DNA of 64,000 nt from contig BROG01000441.1 in NCBI GenBank assembly GCA_030159075.1, forward strand, positions 1 through 64,000, written 5' to 3'. The stretch's first letter is position 1, and each line of letters opens with the position of its first letter. The translations under genes and the position numbers were made by a program. The DNA is from Atrina japonica. Lineage: Eukaryota; Mollusca; Bivalvia; Pterioida; Pinnidae. Of the stretch, positions 1 through 49,708 are shown one piece after another. Below the pieces are notes generated by a model. The model did not search any database. It was not told the origin of the DNA and saw only the letters and a program-made list of their open reading frames with translations.

Positions 1-269
1 TCTGAGATTTTTTATATTGTAACAGTTATATGTTGTCCTCCTGCCAAAAAATCGTTAAGAAAAACAGAAAGGTAAAAACTTAAGTCGTACTTTCTGTGAT
101 ATAGATTATATATGACAAAAAGTCACAAATATGAATAATATAGAAGTAAACTTTCAAGACGGCCGGTTGCACAATGAGATTTGTTTTCTTTCCTTGTTGT
201 TTTATGACCTGTCTACAGTTTGTCATGAAATGAGGTAACTGATCATATGCAATAAGCATCAATACTCAC

Positions 270-36311
<36,042 letters not shown>

Positions 36312-36463
36312 AACTATGTCAATAAATAAAATCACACGTTGTGTTATATAACAGAAATGACACTAACACATGTATATACTAGACATGTACGAATGCTTGC
36401 GATTGACCAGTAGCTGGCAATCCGTAAGGTCTCGTGAGAACACTGATCAGTGTATGTGCGGGG

Positions 36464-36472
36464 GATATAAAT
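36464..36472 (-). promoter_or_regulatory. Possible TATA-like element upstream of the mucin-like gene
   Basis: On the minus strand this reads ATTTATATC, about 155 bases upstream of the start codon at 36311. If used, it would give a 5' UTR of roughly 120-130 bases with no intron. TATA-like strings are common in such AT-rich DNA, so this is only a candidate. Confidence 0.2.
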
Positions 36473-36909
36473 CACCATTTTTGCATCAGTTGTCAGTCCA
36501 TACCACAGTTCGATATTTGTAGTGCTTCACCAAAAGTGGTGATGTCACCACATGAGTGAAAAAATATTGTTGGACATGAAACAACAAGAGAAACAAAATA
36601 TATACTTTAAAGGGACATTATCTGTGTTTATTAAAAAAAACTTTTTCCCTTTATTACTACATGTACTTTGATTGATGGACAATAACAACGAGAGCACCGC
36701 AAACGGTACATAATACGTCCGTCATGAATAAATTTCCATGGGGATTCTTTATGATGGAAATGTTAGTATGTGTTTTTACAAGTGCAAGTTTGCTACAGTG
36801 ACCTTGACCTATGGGGTATAGCCTTGAATCAAATTCATGACACACTGAGAACAACTGCTGTGTAATGTTTGAAATGAAACATGTGAGCAAGAACATTGAA
36901 AAACAGTCA

Positions 36910-37855
36910 CGAAGGGACATAACTCCAAATGTGGCGGAAAGTTGAAAAACGACAACAAAACCCGTAATATTTGTTAAACATTATTGCTTTTTGTGATACC
37001 ATACCAAATCTGAAAGGAATTAAATGAAAAATTAAAAGTTCATGCATTTTCTACATGTCCTTTTTGACAATCAAAGGGCCATAACTCTCTTGAAAATTTA
37101 CGCAACATCTTCATTTTACGATATGCACATCTTTATATAATACCAATCAGACATGCCGTATCGCGAAATATTCGGGTGAAAACTGTGAGACTAGCTGTGC
37201 CCACAAGAAAATTGAACACAAGAAACCAGACAAGAGGTCACGTAGGGCCATAACTCCAATTCTACGGAAAGTTGAAAAACGACAATAAAACCCATAATAT
37301 ATGTTAAACATTATAACTTGTTGTGATGTCATACCAAATTTGAAAGGAATCCTTTTTTGACAATCAAAGGGCCATAACTCTCGTGAAAATTAATGCAGCA
37401 TCTTCATTTTACGATATACACATCTTCATATGTTACCAGTCACACATGCCTAATTGCGAAATATTCGGGTGAAAACTGTTGGACAGGTTGCGCCCACAAG
37501 AAAATTGAACACAAGAAACCAGAAACTAGGTCATGTAGGGTCATAACTCCAATTCTGCGGAAAGTTGAAACACGACAACAAAACATTATTGCTTAATTTG
37601 ATACCATACCAAATTTGAAAGAAATTGAAGGAAACACAAAAAGTTCTTGCATTTTGTACATAAAGCCCATATATAGCAATAAAATAACGTGAAATTTCAT
37701 GATTTACGAACTCGTCAGAACGGTTTATGCAATGAAGCATCCTACCAAGTTTGACAAAAATCGGCCCATAATTGTTTTAGTTATTGCATAAAACAGCCGG
37801 ACAGACAAACGGACAACGCCATACCATAATACGACGTCTTCGACGGGCGTATAAA
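36910..37855. repeat. Tandem dispersed repeat, period about 290-330 bases
   Basis: 'ggccataactcc', 'ggaaagttgaaaaacgaca', 'gggccataactctc' and 'gcgaaatattcgggtgaaaa' recur two to three times. The end at 37800-37850 has 'ggacagacaaacggacaa' and 'cataccataatacgacg'. I recognise this ending as typical of a common molluscan dispersed repeat; this is from memory, not a search. Confidence 0.65.
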
Positions 37856-38415
37856 AAAGAGAGATCCACAGGCATAAAAATTCTTGAATTCCTATATAAT
37901 TTGTGAAAATAGCTCGAGAAACCCAGGTCTGACTGTTTTTGTAATTACAAGTGATTAACTCAACCTTACTATTTGTATATAAATACCTGTGTATAGCTCT
38001 TGTTTGTTATTGTACGGTCATCAAGTACAAGTAGTGGAAGTAGGGGGATATCGAAATAATTTTTTTTTTGTAGTTACCCCTTTAGAATTATTTCTCAAAT
38101 TGCATTGTTTATGTCAAAGTAATCCTAAATTATTAGTTCCCCAAAGTGTTTTTTTTTAGGTTAATTTTAATAGTTATGACGATATTTGATCCTACCTTCT
38201 ACACAAAATGGTGCCGTTTCAAATTGCATTCAGGAAGTTCACGATTTTTTTTCAAATTGACAATTTCATGATAGTGCGTCACTGTTGATGTTATTTTCTA
38301 CCCTTATTTCACTAATTCTGATATGAATCTAAAAGCCTGGTCAGAAGTAAGTACTCTTGTGTTCTAGATCTATAAAACATGTTGGTCCATGGTATTGGTC
38401 AATCGATCATATAGA

Positions 38416-38462
38416 GTTGTCGGCCCTTGCAACTCTTTCAAGAGAATGCAAGGGCCGACAAC
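38416..38462. repeat. Perfect 16-bp hairpin
   Basis: Arms GTTGTCGGCCCTTGCA (38416-38431) and TGCAAGGGCCGACAAC (38447-38462) enclose a 15-base spacer. It is more GC-rich than its surroundings. Its function is unknown, and no gene is seen near it. Confidence 0.85.
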
Positions 38463-38469
38463 ACTGCGT

Positions 38470-40050
38470 TAAAAATCATCAAGGTGATTTGGGACATGTT
38501 ATATTAATTTCGGCATATAAGTTACAGAATGGTACATTTATTTTTTAAACCATAATTATCACGATTAAACAGATGACCCAGCCGAAGTGAACATAAAGGC
38601 TTGAATACAGTGGCACCTGTCTTGAGAAACCATCCTTTCTGCCACGGAAATATAATACCGCAAGACAGGCGGTCTATCAAAACAGGTTTTATATACAGAA
38701 CTATGTAACTAACTGGATTTCAGAATGTGGTCTCAAAAGACAGGTGGTTTTTCATGGTATATGTCTCTCAAGACAGGTTCTACATTACACACAGACATAT
38801 TTGACTTACAGACAAAATGATGCACAACTGAAAATGTTGGACTGTGACTTCTTACAGTCGTGTAGAGACAGGGATCTAAAACCTGTCCACCGGCCATTAC
38901 CCCTCTCTGCTTCCTTCTATGACAATTTACAAATCTCGCGACGTAATATGACTTTGGTGTTTTATTTACATGGCCCAATGTGGCCACATTGTTAATATTT
39001 TTACTTTTTGGATATTGATATATTTCAAGATATTTATCTTGAAATTTCAAGATCTAATTTGATTTTTCATGTTACCGACTTGAAATTTTTAGATAGTTAA
39101 AACTTGTATGTTAACATTTTTCTCTGGATATTTTGATAACTCCAAAATACAAAGTAATAAGTTCAAAATGTAAATATAGAGTTAGTTTTTTAAAATTCCA
39201 GATAGATATAAAGAATTGGAAAGTTCAGAAAGTTTCTTGGGGTCTCTACGGTGGCACAATGCAGCCATTTTTAACATAATTTATCTTGTAATCTCAACTT
39301 ACTGATCTTGCTGAAGCAATCCCCTCCCAATAATTTGATCGTGCATGGTTCAAACTTTATTGTTATAACAACCCACCCTCACACACACAGGGTTTCTTGT
39401 CGTCTGTATTAAGTCAACAATACACTGTCTTTTCAGTACCCCCCTCCAATATGAAACCGACGGGTCTGTTTGATATGTTCGGGGTGAGTTGATTCGGCAC
39501 ATCAGGTGACCAGAGACGTACGACTTAACAGTACGGCGGTGGTAGGAGGGGGTTGTGACAAGAGTCCGTACGCATGAAAATGGTGTATCCATTCTGTGTG
39601 AAGATTAGGATATCGTCGATAATAAAATTTTGCAGTCCAGTGCTTCTGTGTTTGTTTACAAATAAATTATCAAATTCAAACATTCTGAGAAAACGCAAAT
39701 TTCTTTACTAGTATGTAGGGAAAAACTTTCAGAGAGAAACTGAAATACAACAACACATAGTCATAAACCATAAAATCCAAACATATAGACAAAGACAATA
39801 TGGCTACAGTATTTCAAGTTAGAGGGAAGAAATGTTTAAGAAATATTTTCGCCGAGCGCAGCGAGGCGCGAAAACTTTGGTAATTTATTTTATGAATTTT
39901 CCAACTTAATATATATTAACCATTTTTGTCAACTTCTGGGTTTTTAGTTGGGTTTTTCCGTACATATATCTATACTTTGGCGCTCCGCTGAATCCGCCAC
40001 TGGTTCCACCTGTATCACCAGCAGGAAAAAATAAAAGCAAAACTCTTGAT
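38470..40050. other. No gene recognised
   Basis: Non-repetitive AT-rich sequence with short open frames on both strands that show no domain, no paired splice sites and no codon pattern I can support. A segment at 38590-38780 has three 'acaggt'-containing strings suggesting an old repeat. Confidence 0.5.
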
Positions 40051-40059
40051 ATACGGATA

Positions 40060-40285
40060 TGTAACACCAGCCTGCAGTTTAAATATGGGTCGGGTACACA
40101 CTGTAGCTCATGTCAGACTGTGTAATTTACGGATATGTAACACTCGCCTGTAGTTTAAATATGGGTCGGATACACACTGTAGCCTATGTCAGACTGTGCA
40201 ATATACAGATATGTAACACTCGCCTGTAGTTTAAATATGGGTCGGATACACACTGTAGCTTCTGTCAGACTCCGCAATGTTATGC
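40060..40285. repeat. 75-bp tandem repeat, three copies
   Basis: 'gatatgtaacac(t/c)', 'gcctg(c/t)agtttaaatat' and 'gggtcgg(g/a)tacacactg' recur three times with few changes. Confidence 0.85.
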
Positions 40286-40489
40286 ATCAAGGAACACGAC
40301 AATCTTGATTTCAATACATTCTTTAACGATTCACAAATAAAAAATAGTTTGTGCAGCCATCCATATCGGAAAGGTATCCTGTACTAGTACTTATCTATAT
40401 TGCGAAATTCTGTAAAGCTTTTATTACAGAATAATTTGAGAAAGTCAATTTTATATTTCAGACTCAGAGTAATCTACAGCATAGGCGTC

Positions 40490-40699
40490 GGAAGCAAATT
40501 GAAAGTGGGGGGGCTAAACCAACTTAAAACACACACGCCAGAAGTGGGGGGGCTAAACCAACTTAAAACACACACACGCCAGAAACGTCTTGGGGGCTAA
40601 GCCCCAATTTTCAACACCTATGCCTATCTTTGCAAAAAAAAGTGGGGGGGGCTAAGCCCCCCTCCCCCCTAGCCCCCCTCCCCGGCTCCGACGCCTATG
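40490..40699. mobile_element. G-run-rich MITE-like element, copy 2
   Basis: It is inverted relative to copy 1 at 6290. Ends are CATAGGCGTCGGAA and CTCCGACGCCTATG, flanked by a 5-base direct repeat TACAG. Inside, a segment of about 46 bases ('gtgggggggctaaaccaact' plus 'taaaacacacac') is duplicated in tandem, which explains its greater length. Confidence 0.78.
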
Positions 40700-43255
40700 T
40701 ACAGTAACTGTTTTATCGGATATTTACTAAATGTATTAATCTAATTATCAATACAACCATCTTTCATAAAATTCACATTATACAGTCAACGAATATCTAC
40801 CACTCTCATCTTAATATGGTCTGACATATACGCTGAACTATTCGAAATCATTCATAGGTCCATACATTTCATTCATCATGCATGACTCAACTCTTATCAT
40901 ATATTTAGTGTTAATCACATCAAAACTAGGTTAATTTCTTTTCAATTAAACCACAATATTGTTTCTTGGTCAGTATAAGGCTAAGCTAGAATTAGATTTA
41001 TGACCACTTCGGTAATAGAGAATTCAGTGCAATTAACCTGTAGTATCACTGGTACGGAGAGAACGTTCTGATCTGTTATTATAGTAATTTAATTTATTCA
41101 AACCCATATGTAATATCGGAATTTTTTGTTTCGAATCAATATGTACGTATTGTACTTGGGTAGCTACGGAAGCCATTTTGTTGCATATTCTGATTTTTTT
41201 TTTTACTTGAACACCGTCGAACATAAAAACAAAAGAGCTATACACATACCTTTCTCGAAGATCTGTTACTCATGTTGTTCAGGTAAATCTAATACATTAT
41301 ATATCCACCCGAATTATTTCCGTTTATCTCACCGGGAGCAAAACACCACTACTCGAAAGTTAAATTGTCCAGTACCAATGAGTAGTTTGTGTTTTTTTTC
41401 GTAACTGACAATGAAATCGTGAGTGATATTTGTTTTCTGAATACAGAATTAAAATGTCCCAACCGTACAGTAGACGGATTAATTTGACGAACTCGCTGTC
41501 ATATATCTACGGGTCGATACACCCAAACGATTCCATTCACAACGAAGTCACGTTCAGTTGTATACGTTTTACAACCTATGAATTTAAATAGCATTTTCAA
41601 AGGGTTACTTCCAAATTCCACATGTGTGACCGAAGAATTCGAAATAGCAGGCTATTAATATATAGTCGTCTTTATTAAAATCAATGAGAGTATACGAAGA
41701 TAATAAATAATATTAAAAAATGCAGTTTTATACTTGAAATCCGATGTAAATTAAACTTCTGAAATTAAACATGGTGCGTTGACGTTGTATACATATCCGG
41801 CAAGTCGTCGTTGCATTTTGAAAAATTGATAGTCATGCATTGTGTTCAATTTTAAATTTTCAATTTAAAAATTAGCTAGGGAATAAATACAGAGAGTATG
41901 CTATCGGCATTTTGTCTGTCAATAACCCAGATTCAAATGTTGAGAAAACATTTGCGTTGTAGACCTTTCAATATTGTTAAATCTTCTAATGACTACAACA
42001 GGTGACTTTAACATATAAAACATTTATATTTTTAGTTAAAGAAAAAAACACCATAAAGCCTATACATGTATAACCAGCGATATATAAAGCTATCGCTGGT
42101 ATAACTATGTAAATGCCTATCTGATATTTTCATCAACGGAATTTTGCTACAAGTTGAATAGTATTTAAGAGTGGTTTAAAATATGTATATTTTAACATAT
42201 AGTTAATGCTTACATATGCTATAAAAACTAGACGGGGGCGTCGTTCACTGCAATTCAATGAAAAACTTACTGTCCGACAATTTTATGACTATGTTTCGGA
42301 AAAAAGAAGGATAAAGGGAGCAGTTTGCGCCGGGAAGAACAGAAGATTTTTAGGATCACGAGTCAGAACATGGTGTCCAGACTACGGTGTTGGCCTTTGT
42401 ATCAGAAAATAATTCAGAAATTTTCACACATTAATGATGTATGAAAAATAAAGTAGAATGACCCGATTTCCCGAGTTATTGTTTCTGTACACTATAGGGA
42501 CAAAATTCCGGACATACCAATTCACTAACAACCAGTAGTTATAGGATATAATGAAAATATTTTTTTTCCGCTTTTCTTATTAGCATACCTTACGGTATAG
42601 TTCTCCGATATTCTTTAAATGCGTTGTTTCCGAGATCCCTCCATAGACCACTCTCTGTCATGTGACTTTCATCACCACGTGACAAAATTTAGGGCATATT
42701 TTGGACAAAATGGCGGGCACCCTACAGTAGTCTTCGTATCAGCTGATAAATGATAAGTTCAGAATGGTACAAAAAGTCCTACAATAAATATTTTAACTTA
42801 TAAACATTCTCCTATATCTCAGAGTTGTTGGCTAGGTGTAACTCCTTGGTGAGTTTACATCAGTATCAGTGACGGCGCATCATAGTCCTATGACAGGCGT
42901 CCAAGGCTATAAATAAGCTTCAGTTGTAGGTTCATATTTTTATTAGGAAATTCGTTTAAATGAATTGTCGTCCATCCAAGGTTTCATTTTTCTCTCTGAA
43001 ATCCGATTTACAACATGGCACCACAGATTTCCTCTACACTCCATGGTTAATTCGTATTCGCCGCGACCAAAGTGCCCTAAATATTCAGAGTCACATGATC
43101 AGTACGTTGTAATTAGTACTGTCAGGAAATGTCAAGCACACTTATTACGCTCTAAATGCTGACGTCAATTATATTTGACATCGGTGACGTGTTTTGTGAC
43201 GACTGCAATGACTACGTCATAATGCAACAAAAATCAATTTGGCACTAACAGGTGA
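40700..43255. other. No gene recognised
   Basis: Single-copy-looking AT-rich DNA. A short plus-strand frame at 42206-42412 is arginine-rich but matches no family I know and has no splice context. A small hairpin, 'accagcgata' with 'tatcgctggt', lies near 42075. Confidence 0.5.
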
Positions 43256-43257
43256 AC

Positions 43258-44112
43258 ACTGTAAATGCTTAATGGAGACGATATCAGCAAACTGGCATCG
43301 TTCAGGACCGCACACGATCAAGACGCCCGCATGAGACGTCACGTCGATTCCAATCGGCTTCTTGGACCGCTAGAAGCATCCATGACATCGACGGATAAGT
43401 CCTCACACCGTAAGGAACATATTGCAAGAGGCCAACATCCGTCCTCGACGTCCTGTTATCCGTCCTGTTCTGCTCTGGCGTCACCGTTTGCGAGGTTAGC
43501 GTGGTGTAGGAGGTATTGTCGTTTCAATAACAGAGATTGGGCGGAAGTTTTGTTTACAGACCAGTCGAGATTTCAATTCGACAGCAGTGACGGTCGTGTT
43601 CGGGCTTACCGTCGTGCCGTAGAACGTTGCATTGACACCTGCGTTATTCAGCGCCGCTGATTCGGCGGAGGGAGCTTATGGTCTGAGGTAGAATTACAAC
43701 ATATTAAAGGACCCCTTTGGTTAGTCGAGGCAATTTAACCGGCATACGCTACCGTGACGAGATTGTACGTCACCACGTTTCCAATCATTCACAACAACAA
43801 GCGTAACGTCATTCTGCAGCAGAACAACGCACGACCGCACGCGTTGTTAGTGTCTATCTACAGCAGCACAACCTGAAAAATGTGCTAGCCTGACTTGCGA
43901 TGTCATCAGATTTATCCCATGTTTGGGATGAAATGGAACGACGTCTACGTCAAGAGCCAACCCCCTGCTACGTTGGACGCTTAGCGTCGTTCTTTATTGC
44001 ACATACGGCGGAATATTCCCTAGGCATTTCTGCATAACCTGATTCCTTCATTTCGTCGTAGGTGTGAAGAATGTATCGGCGCAAATGAGGGTCATTCACG
44101 CTATTAAACTTG
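43258..44112 (+). pseudogene. Tc1/mariner-type transposase pseudogene
   Basis: Frames on the plus strand show, in order, Q-D-R-T-R-S-R-R-P (after the helix-turn-helix region), then D-W-A-E-V-L-F-T-D-Q-S-R-F with S-S-D-G-R-V-R (first catalytic Asp of the DDE/D triad), then Q-Q-N-N-A-R-P-H-A (second Asp position replaced by N), then V-W-D-E-M-E-R-R and the C-terminal R-R-R-C-E-E-C with N-E-G-H-S-R-Y before a stop. There are several frameshifts and stops. Tc1/mariner enzymes cut and paste DNA at TA. I could not find intact terminal inverted repeats. Confidence 0.85.
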
Positions 44113-44149
44113 TGAAACTTTTTTTGCACCCCGCTTATTCTCAGTATCA

Positions 44150-45050
44150 ACCAGTAATGAACATAATCCGTGATTTGATGTTTGATTTGAAAGAGAATGC
44201 ATTATATTAAATAATGATATACAGAATGCAACATAATATTTTGTATATGAATCTATACATGAAATTACTAAAGTACACAGTTTCTTTTTCCCGCTAATAT
44301 ATATCTACAGACTGTATAACTAAGTGATAATTCATGTTAGAGAATTATTTATTTATATTGTTTCAATCTGAATATTGTAGGAGCAGGGAGGAAATAAACT
44401 CATACATTTCACAACTTTTCATTCATATTATTCGATAGCAGAATTGACTACACGTGTCACACTTTAGTAAAGCGACATCTAGTGGACTTAACTGTATTAT
44501 CCTGACATTTACATCTATTGGTGATATTTATTGATATGTGAATGTTGCCTTATCAATAACTACAGAGACCCGTATACACCACGAACGAAGTACATGTATA
44601 TTTATCTAGTGGTCCTACCAAAAAAAGAATCGTGATATATCGCAACTGTCGGGAAAGACATAGCCGGACACTGAAGAAAGATTAACGACATGATATTTGC
44701 GATAGTGTTGGAAAGCGCTAAGATAAAGGTGGGAATTAAAATAAGTCGTGATCGTCGGGTTGCTCATGGCCAAATCTTTAACAAGTTCAAAAACATGACA
44801 AAGACAAAACACCGCCCAGGACGCTGCCAAGATGTAACAGAACACCACTAAGATAACGCTAGGACACAGGGGACAGCGATACGAATCATCCCGATTCCGA
44901 AAAAAAACTGTCCTGGCTTTGTTTTACACAGAAAGGCTGTGTCTCACTTAGTTCTGTGCAGCAGTCAGGGACAGTCCTTTTTGTCTTGAACATTGAAATA
45001 TGAAAAATGTAGCATATAATAAAATTGATAGGCATACGAGTTTCTGATTG
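44150..45050. other. No gene recognised
   Basis: AT-rich, with only short frames that have no domain or splice support. Confidence 0.5.
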
Positions 45051-45052
45051 TG

Positions 45053-45171
<119 letters not shown>

Positions 45172-45814
45172 CCTAATATTAAACTGTATTCTCTGTTTTG
45201 GTTTGGTGTAAATATGTAGACTAAGTTTTGGGCCAATTTTTATAAATACTAAGACAAGTAACAAAAGTATGTATTATATAATATATTAATTTTAATTACA
45301 GAACCAGCAAGCATCTGAAAATTTTATGCCAATATTTCTAAGGTATAATTTTACAGGTAGAATTCGGTGAAGGAGTCTGAATTGAAATCACCGAGTGGCG
45401 ATTTCGCTAGTTATGAAAAACATGTTTTAAAAGCCTCTATACAAATTGGAATCTCATTTTAAAATGCTTACTTCTTGTACCTACTTGAGAAATGAAGTTG
45501 GTTCTAAATTTTTAATTTTCATTTTCATTTAGAATATTTTACAAATTTTTAAGAATTATCTTTTTCAGGTGGGTAGGTAAGGGGGAAAAGAAGAGTTTTC
45601 AAAAGAATCCTTTTTAAAACCATGCTTCTTGAAGCAAGCTAAAATTGAAGATAGAGCTGGTTTTGCCACAACGAGCAAGTTCACTTGTAAATATTCTTAC
45701 TTAACTTCTCTAGCTCTCCTTTAATTATTTTCTTTGACATCCGCCAATTATTGTATGTTCACTAATTTGGAAATGTCAAACGGAGTGCAACAACGTTTTT
45801 CCTGTTATGAAATG

Positions 45815-46110
45815 ACGCCAATGCAGTGAACGTCTATGACATGGGACCTCGGTTTTACGTATCTCCCAAAAGACTCGTGAGTTTCATTTCGTTTGCGATC
45901 GCTTGGCGAAGGAACAGTCACTGCCGTTTTTCAAAAGTACTTGGTATGACCCGTGGCCTTCCGCTTGCAAACAAAACTACATATAGATGTACAATTTGCA
46001 TTGATAGGATACAAGGTTCTTCAGAGGAATATTTTGTATGCATTTCCAATAGGGTCCAATATCATTTTAAAACTAGCAGTAATCAACATAAAAGTAACAA
46101 AACTTGATGA
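45815..46110. repeat. SINE-body-like and repeat-derived segment
   Basis: 'gacatgggacctcggttttac' style sequence followed by 'aaaagac' resembles the body of the SINE at 2.2 kb ('gacacgggacctccag', 'gaaagac'). The overlapping open frames are therefore unlikely to be a gene. Confidence 0.4.
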
Positions 46111-46729
46111 ACTCATGAAAAGCAATGTATCTATGATATTCGGAGTCAATTGGTTGAGTAATAGATTTTTAAGGTTCAGCCAATTATAGGGTCTAAAACG
46201 TTGTTCCGAGATGGCGGATATCTTGCAGTTTGGATCGAAGTCGACGGAACAAAGTTTCAACAGAACTACATGAGGACTATTCTAGAGTCGTGTCAAAAGT
46301 GAGTCGTCATTTCCCATTTTTCCTATAGCCTTTTATGTTAAATCAACCTTTTTAAATACATGCCACAAGGTAATACCTGCGTCAGTTTTTGTAACAATTC
46401 ATTTAAGCATAAAAGGTCAATTTATCTCCATGTATTAGTTTTACACTGATTTGAAACTTTATTTCTGAGAAGCAACAATTTGTCTTTGCAGCGAGTATTT
46501 TGTTAACACGACTTACTATGAACAAAGAAGGAAATGTTGCTGCAAATTCCGCTTGTTACTTACAAATACATGCAGTTTTCATGGTAAGAAATTGGCACAT
46601 TCCAAACCAATTTAAAGATAAAAGACTTCATGGACTTCAACACAAATGTACAATTCTTTGGTATGACCGATGGCAGGTTTCCATTCAGTATTAAAGTCAG
46701 GATAATGATTTTAACAAGAGATCCCATAG

Positions 46730-47745
46730 GGATATGACAAGCTGTTTTTTTCTCTTATTTTGTGGCTCAACTATGAATTTGAACTAAAACCCAAATATTT
46801 GTCAAGTACTTTCCTACAACATTATAACAATACCAAACTTAAACTGCTACAATCCAAAATGGCTTAACTCTAAGGGGACTTTACAGTCAAATTTCAAAAA
46901 GATCCATTCAGTACCTTGTATTTTCTGATAAATTGTAGTAACAAACTTCGACAGTCAAAATCCAAGATGGCCGTCTTTGGGCAATGTTAGATTTCGATCT
47001 GTCTGAAAATGTAATTTACATATCTAAACCTCAAGGGGAATTTTCATGTCAAATTTCAAAAAGATCCCTTCAGTTCATTGTATTTTCTAAGAAGTAGTGG
47101 TAACAAACATCAACAGTCAAAATCCAAGATGGCCGCCTGTCGGCCATGTTGGATTCTGATCTATCTGAAAATGTAATTCGCGCAATTAAATCTCAAGGGG
47201 AATATCCGTGTCAAATTTCAAAAAGATCCCTCCAGTTCTTTATGAGAAATACAGTAACAAACTTCAATTGTCAAAACCCAAGTTGACCACCTGTCAGCCA
47301 TGTTGGATTCCGATCTGTTTGAAAATATAACATGTACAACTACACGTTATAGTAAACTTTCATGTAAAATTTAAAGAGGATCTCTCTAGTACTTTCTGAG
47401 AAATTGGTGTAATAATCTTCTTTTGTTAAAATTCAAGACGGCAACCAGTCGGGCCTCCTGAAAATGAACAGTGATTAACTAGACCTCAAAGAGAACCTAC
47501 ATGTCAAATTGATGTCATTAAGATCCCTTCAGTTCTGTCTGAAAAAAACTATAACATACATTGTCAAAATCTAAGATGGCCTCCAGGTGGCCATTTTGTT
47601 TTCCAATCACTCTCAAAATATACATAACACAACTAATCCTCAAACAAAACCTACATGTAAAATTCCAGAAAGATCCATTCAGTACTTTCTAGAATATAGC
47701 GATAGCAAACTTTAGCTGTCAATGACGGAGGGCAATTTGAATAGC
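46730..47745. repeat. Tandem repeat of about 160 bases, five to six copies
   Basis: 'caaaatccaagatggcc', 'tctgaaaatgtaatt', 'ctcaaggggaat' and 'tcaaaaagatccc' recur at about 46956, 47117 and 47272, then in more diverged form to 47700. Confidence 0.8.
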
Positions 47746-47749
47746 CCAC

Positions 47750-49145
47750 TATCTCTTGATGGTAGGCTTAAAAAGTTGATTTAGCATAGAAAGCTATGGG
47801 AAATTGACAGATTTGGAAGTTCATTGACCAAATGAAGAACACACACTTTTTGCCAGGGCGACAATACTAAATTTTGAATCGGGGCTGAATGAAAAAATAC
47901 TGACAAAAATTCTCCAAATATATATTGCGGCCAAATTTGTGTGAAATGGAAAGTTAATGCACACATTCGGATCAAACAACCTAAACTGACATCGAGTAGA
48001 AATCAGTCGACACATATTTTATCCCTTACTTACTTAGTGTTGGATAGGTATTATTTATTGCATGAAAAGTTTCTTTGTCAATTTAGGAAGAAAAAAAAAT
48101 CACATGCCAGTTACGTATTTAACAGTTGCTATTTTAAAAGTAATATTGTTTGAAGTATAAATATATGATCTTGACAACATAAAGTATTTTCTATTTAAAC
48201 GTTCAGTACACCACGAAGTTGACCTGATCTACACAGTAAAAGAAACACAAGCCTGACATGAACGAGGCCGAATGTTTACATATGAATCACCTCTTTATTT
48301 TCTTGCCTTTCGGGTATCATTTGAAATCTGTATTTAATCTTTTGGATGAATGTAAGGCAAAAACGTATATTGCATATCCCTTGGCGATCATGTTATTCTT
48401 GAAATGTAGTCTTTGTGTTAAAAGGATATCAAGAATCCTAATTTCAGCATTTCATAAAATTCTGCGGTCCATATACTGACACAACTGTTATATTTTAGTT
48501 TTCAAAGCCATTAAACAGACATCGTGATATGAAATATCTTTTTACAATGTTTAACACAGTTAACAAGTATGATTACAAAATTTTATGACAGGCTTGAGTA
48601 CACTGGTTGAGGAAAATGTGAATGACATATCAGTCTAAGAATGCTAAAATCTGATAACCAAATGCCAATGTAAGGTACATTAAGCAGTGGTTTTATAAAA
48701 CTTAAATCTGTAAAAAAAATATTCATCAAGCTAAAGATATACGAGCACATCACATGTGCAGTGCATTACAACTGATAAAAATGGTAATAGTTACAGTTTA
48801 AGTAACATCTATATTTTAGCCTACTAATACACTCGACAGCCTACTAATACACTCGACAGAAGAGTGATGGAGCTTATCGCTGGGTGATACAGAATTGTAG
48901 CAACATTTGTGACCTAATTAGTAATAAATGTGTTCATAGAAAATCAATTGCAATGATATCGATATCAGTAAATATTGTTATAACTTAGGAGGTGCTGCAT
49001 CGATTTTTATCCAGTTTCGTTGTGACGTCATTGTAACATTAATTGGAGTAGATAGGTATCGATTACGACAATAGGAGTATGATTTTCCCAAGTCTTTGGG
49101 ATGTTTTGGAGCACAATGTAAAACAAAAAACAAAAATTACATTAT
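47750..49145. other. No gene recognised
   Basis: AT-rich single-copy-looking DNA. Only a 20-base direct duplication ('agcctactaatacactcgac' twice, near 48820-48860) stands out. Confidence 0.5.
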
Positions 49146-49149
49146 GACC

Positions 49150-49620
49150 AGATGTCGTGACCAGTGGCAGGAGTGTACACTTTCAATACACCACAACAAC
49201 TGATATATCGACCTTGTTTGACCATTACTTACTATCTGGACTATAATACTTGCAATGACTCATGGAAAAGATTCTGTGCAGCACCAAGTAGTCTTGTGTT
49301 CCCGATTTTTTTCTGTGATTTTTGTTTGTTTTGTGATATGTATGGCTTTGAAGATTAGATAAATAAGAAATAGATAATTATGTGTTTTTCTATTTTTTAT
49401 TGATTCGTTCATATGTTGTAATTTCAGAGAAGACTTGACCGACAAATAAATAGAAAGGGTTTCTTAAATATTCATGTATTCCTACACCTAAAAGTAAAGC
49501 GGTTAACACTTGGGTCACGTGACAATCTACCACCTGTGTTATTAAAGTGTATATACACTCGTTCTGTATACCTGCAATGAAGGAAATTGCAGTCTTATGT
49601 AAATATATATATTTGTTCGA
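49150..49620 (+). repeat. Dispersed repeat, copy inverted at 56.74-57.02 kb
   Basis: 'ttctgtgatttttgtttgtt' followed by 'tgtatggctttgaa', and further on 'aaagcggttaacacttgggt' plus 'cacgtgac' and 'gcaatgaaggaaattgcagt', all occur in reverse complement at 56740-57020. It ends abruptly next to the PLE relic. Confidence 0.65.
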
Positions 49621-49662
49621 GAGTGCTTATTAATATCATAAACATGATCCCAAAGTTATAAT

Positions 49663-49708
49663 GCGAAAGACAATCGTTTCTGTCAATTAGACATCATCGG
49701 TTGAGCTC
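49663..49708 (-). ncRNA. Hammerhead-ribozyme motif
   Basis: On the minus strand: CTCAA, then CCGATGA (one change from CUGAUGA), helix II TGTC/GACA around a five-base loop with full 4-bp pairing, GAAA, a short helix III region CGATTG, and GTC. The distal helix I arm (tttcgc) no longer pairs with CTCAA, so activity is doubtful. This copy has the best helix II. Confidence 0.5.

Noticed and set aside
42206..42412. Arg-rich 68-codon plus-strand frame
   Set aside because: No homologous domain, splice context or repeat explanation is visible. It is within the length expected by chance.
46211..46273. Start-like context (gagATGGCGGATATC) with a short plus frame
   Set aside because: The frame stops after 20 codons and no donor or downstream exon could be matched.
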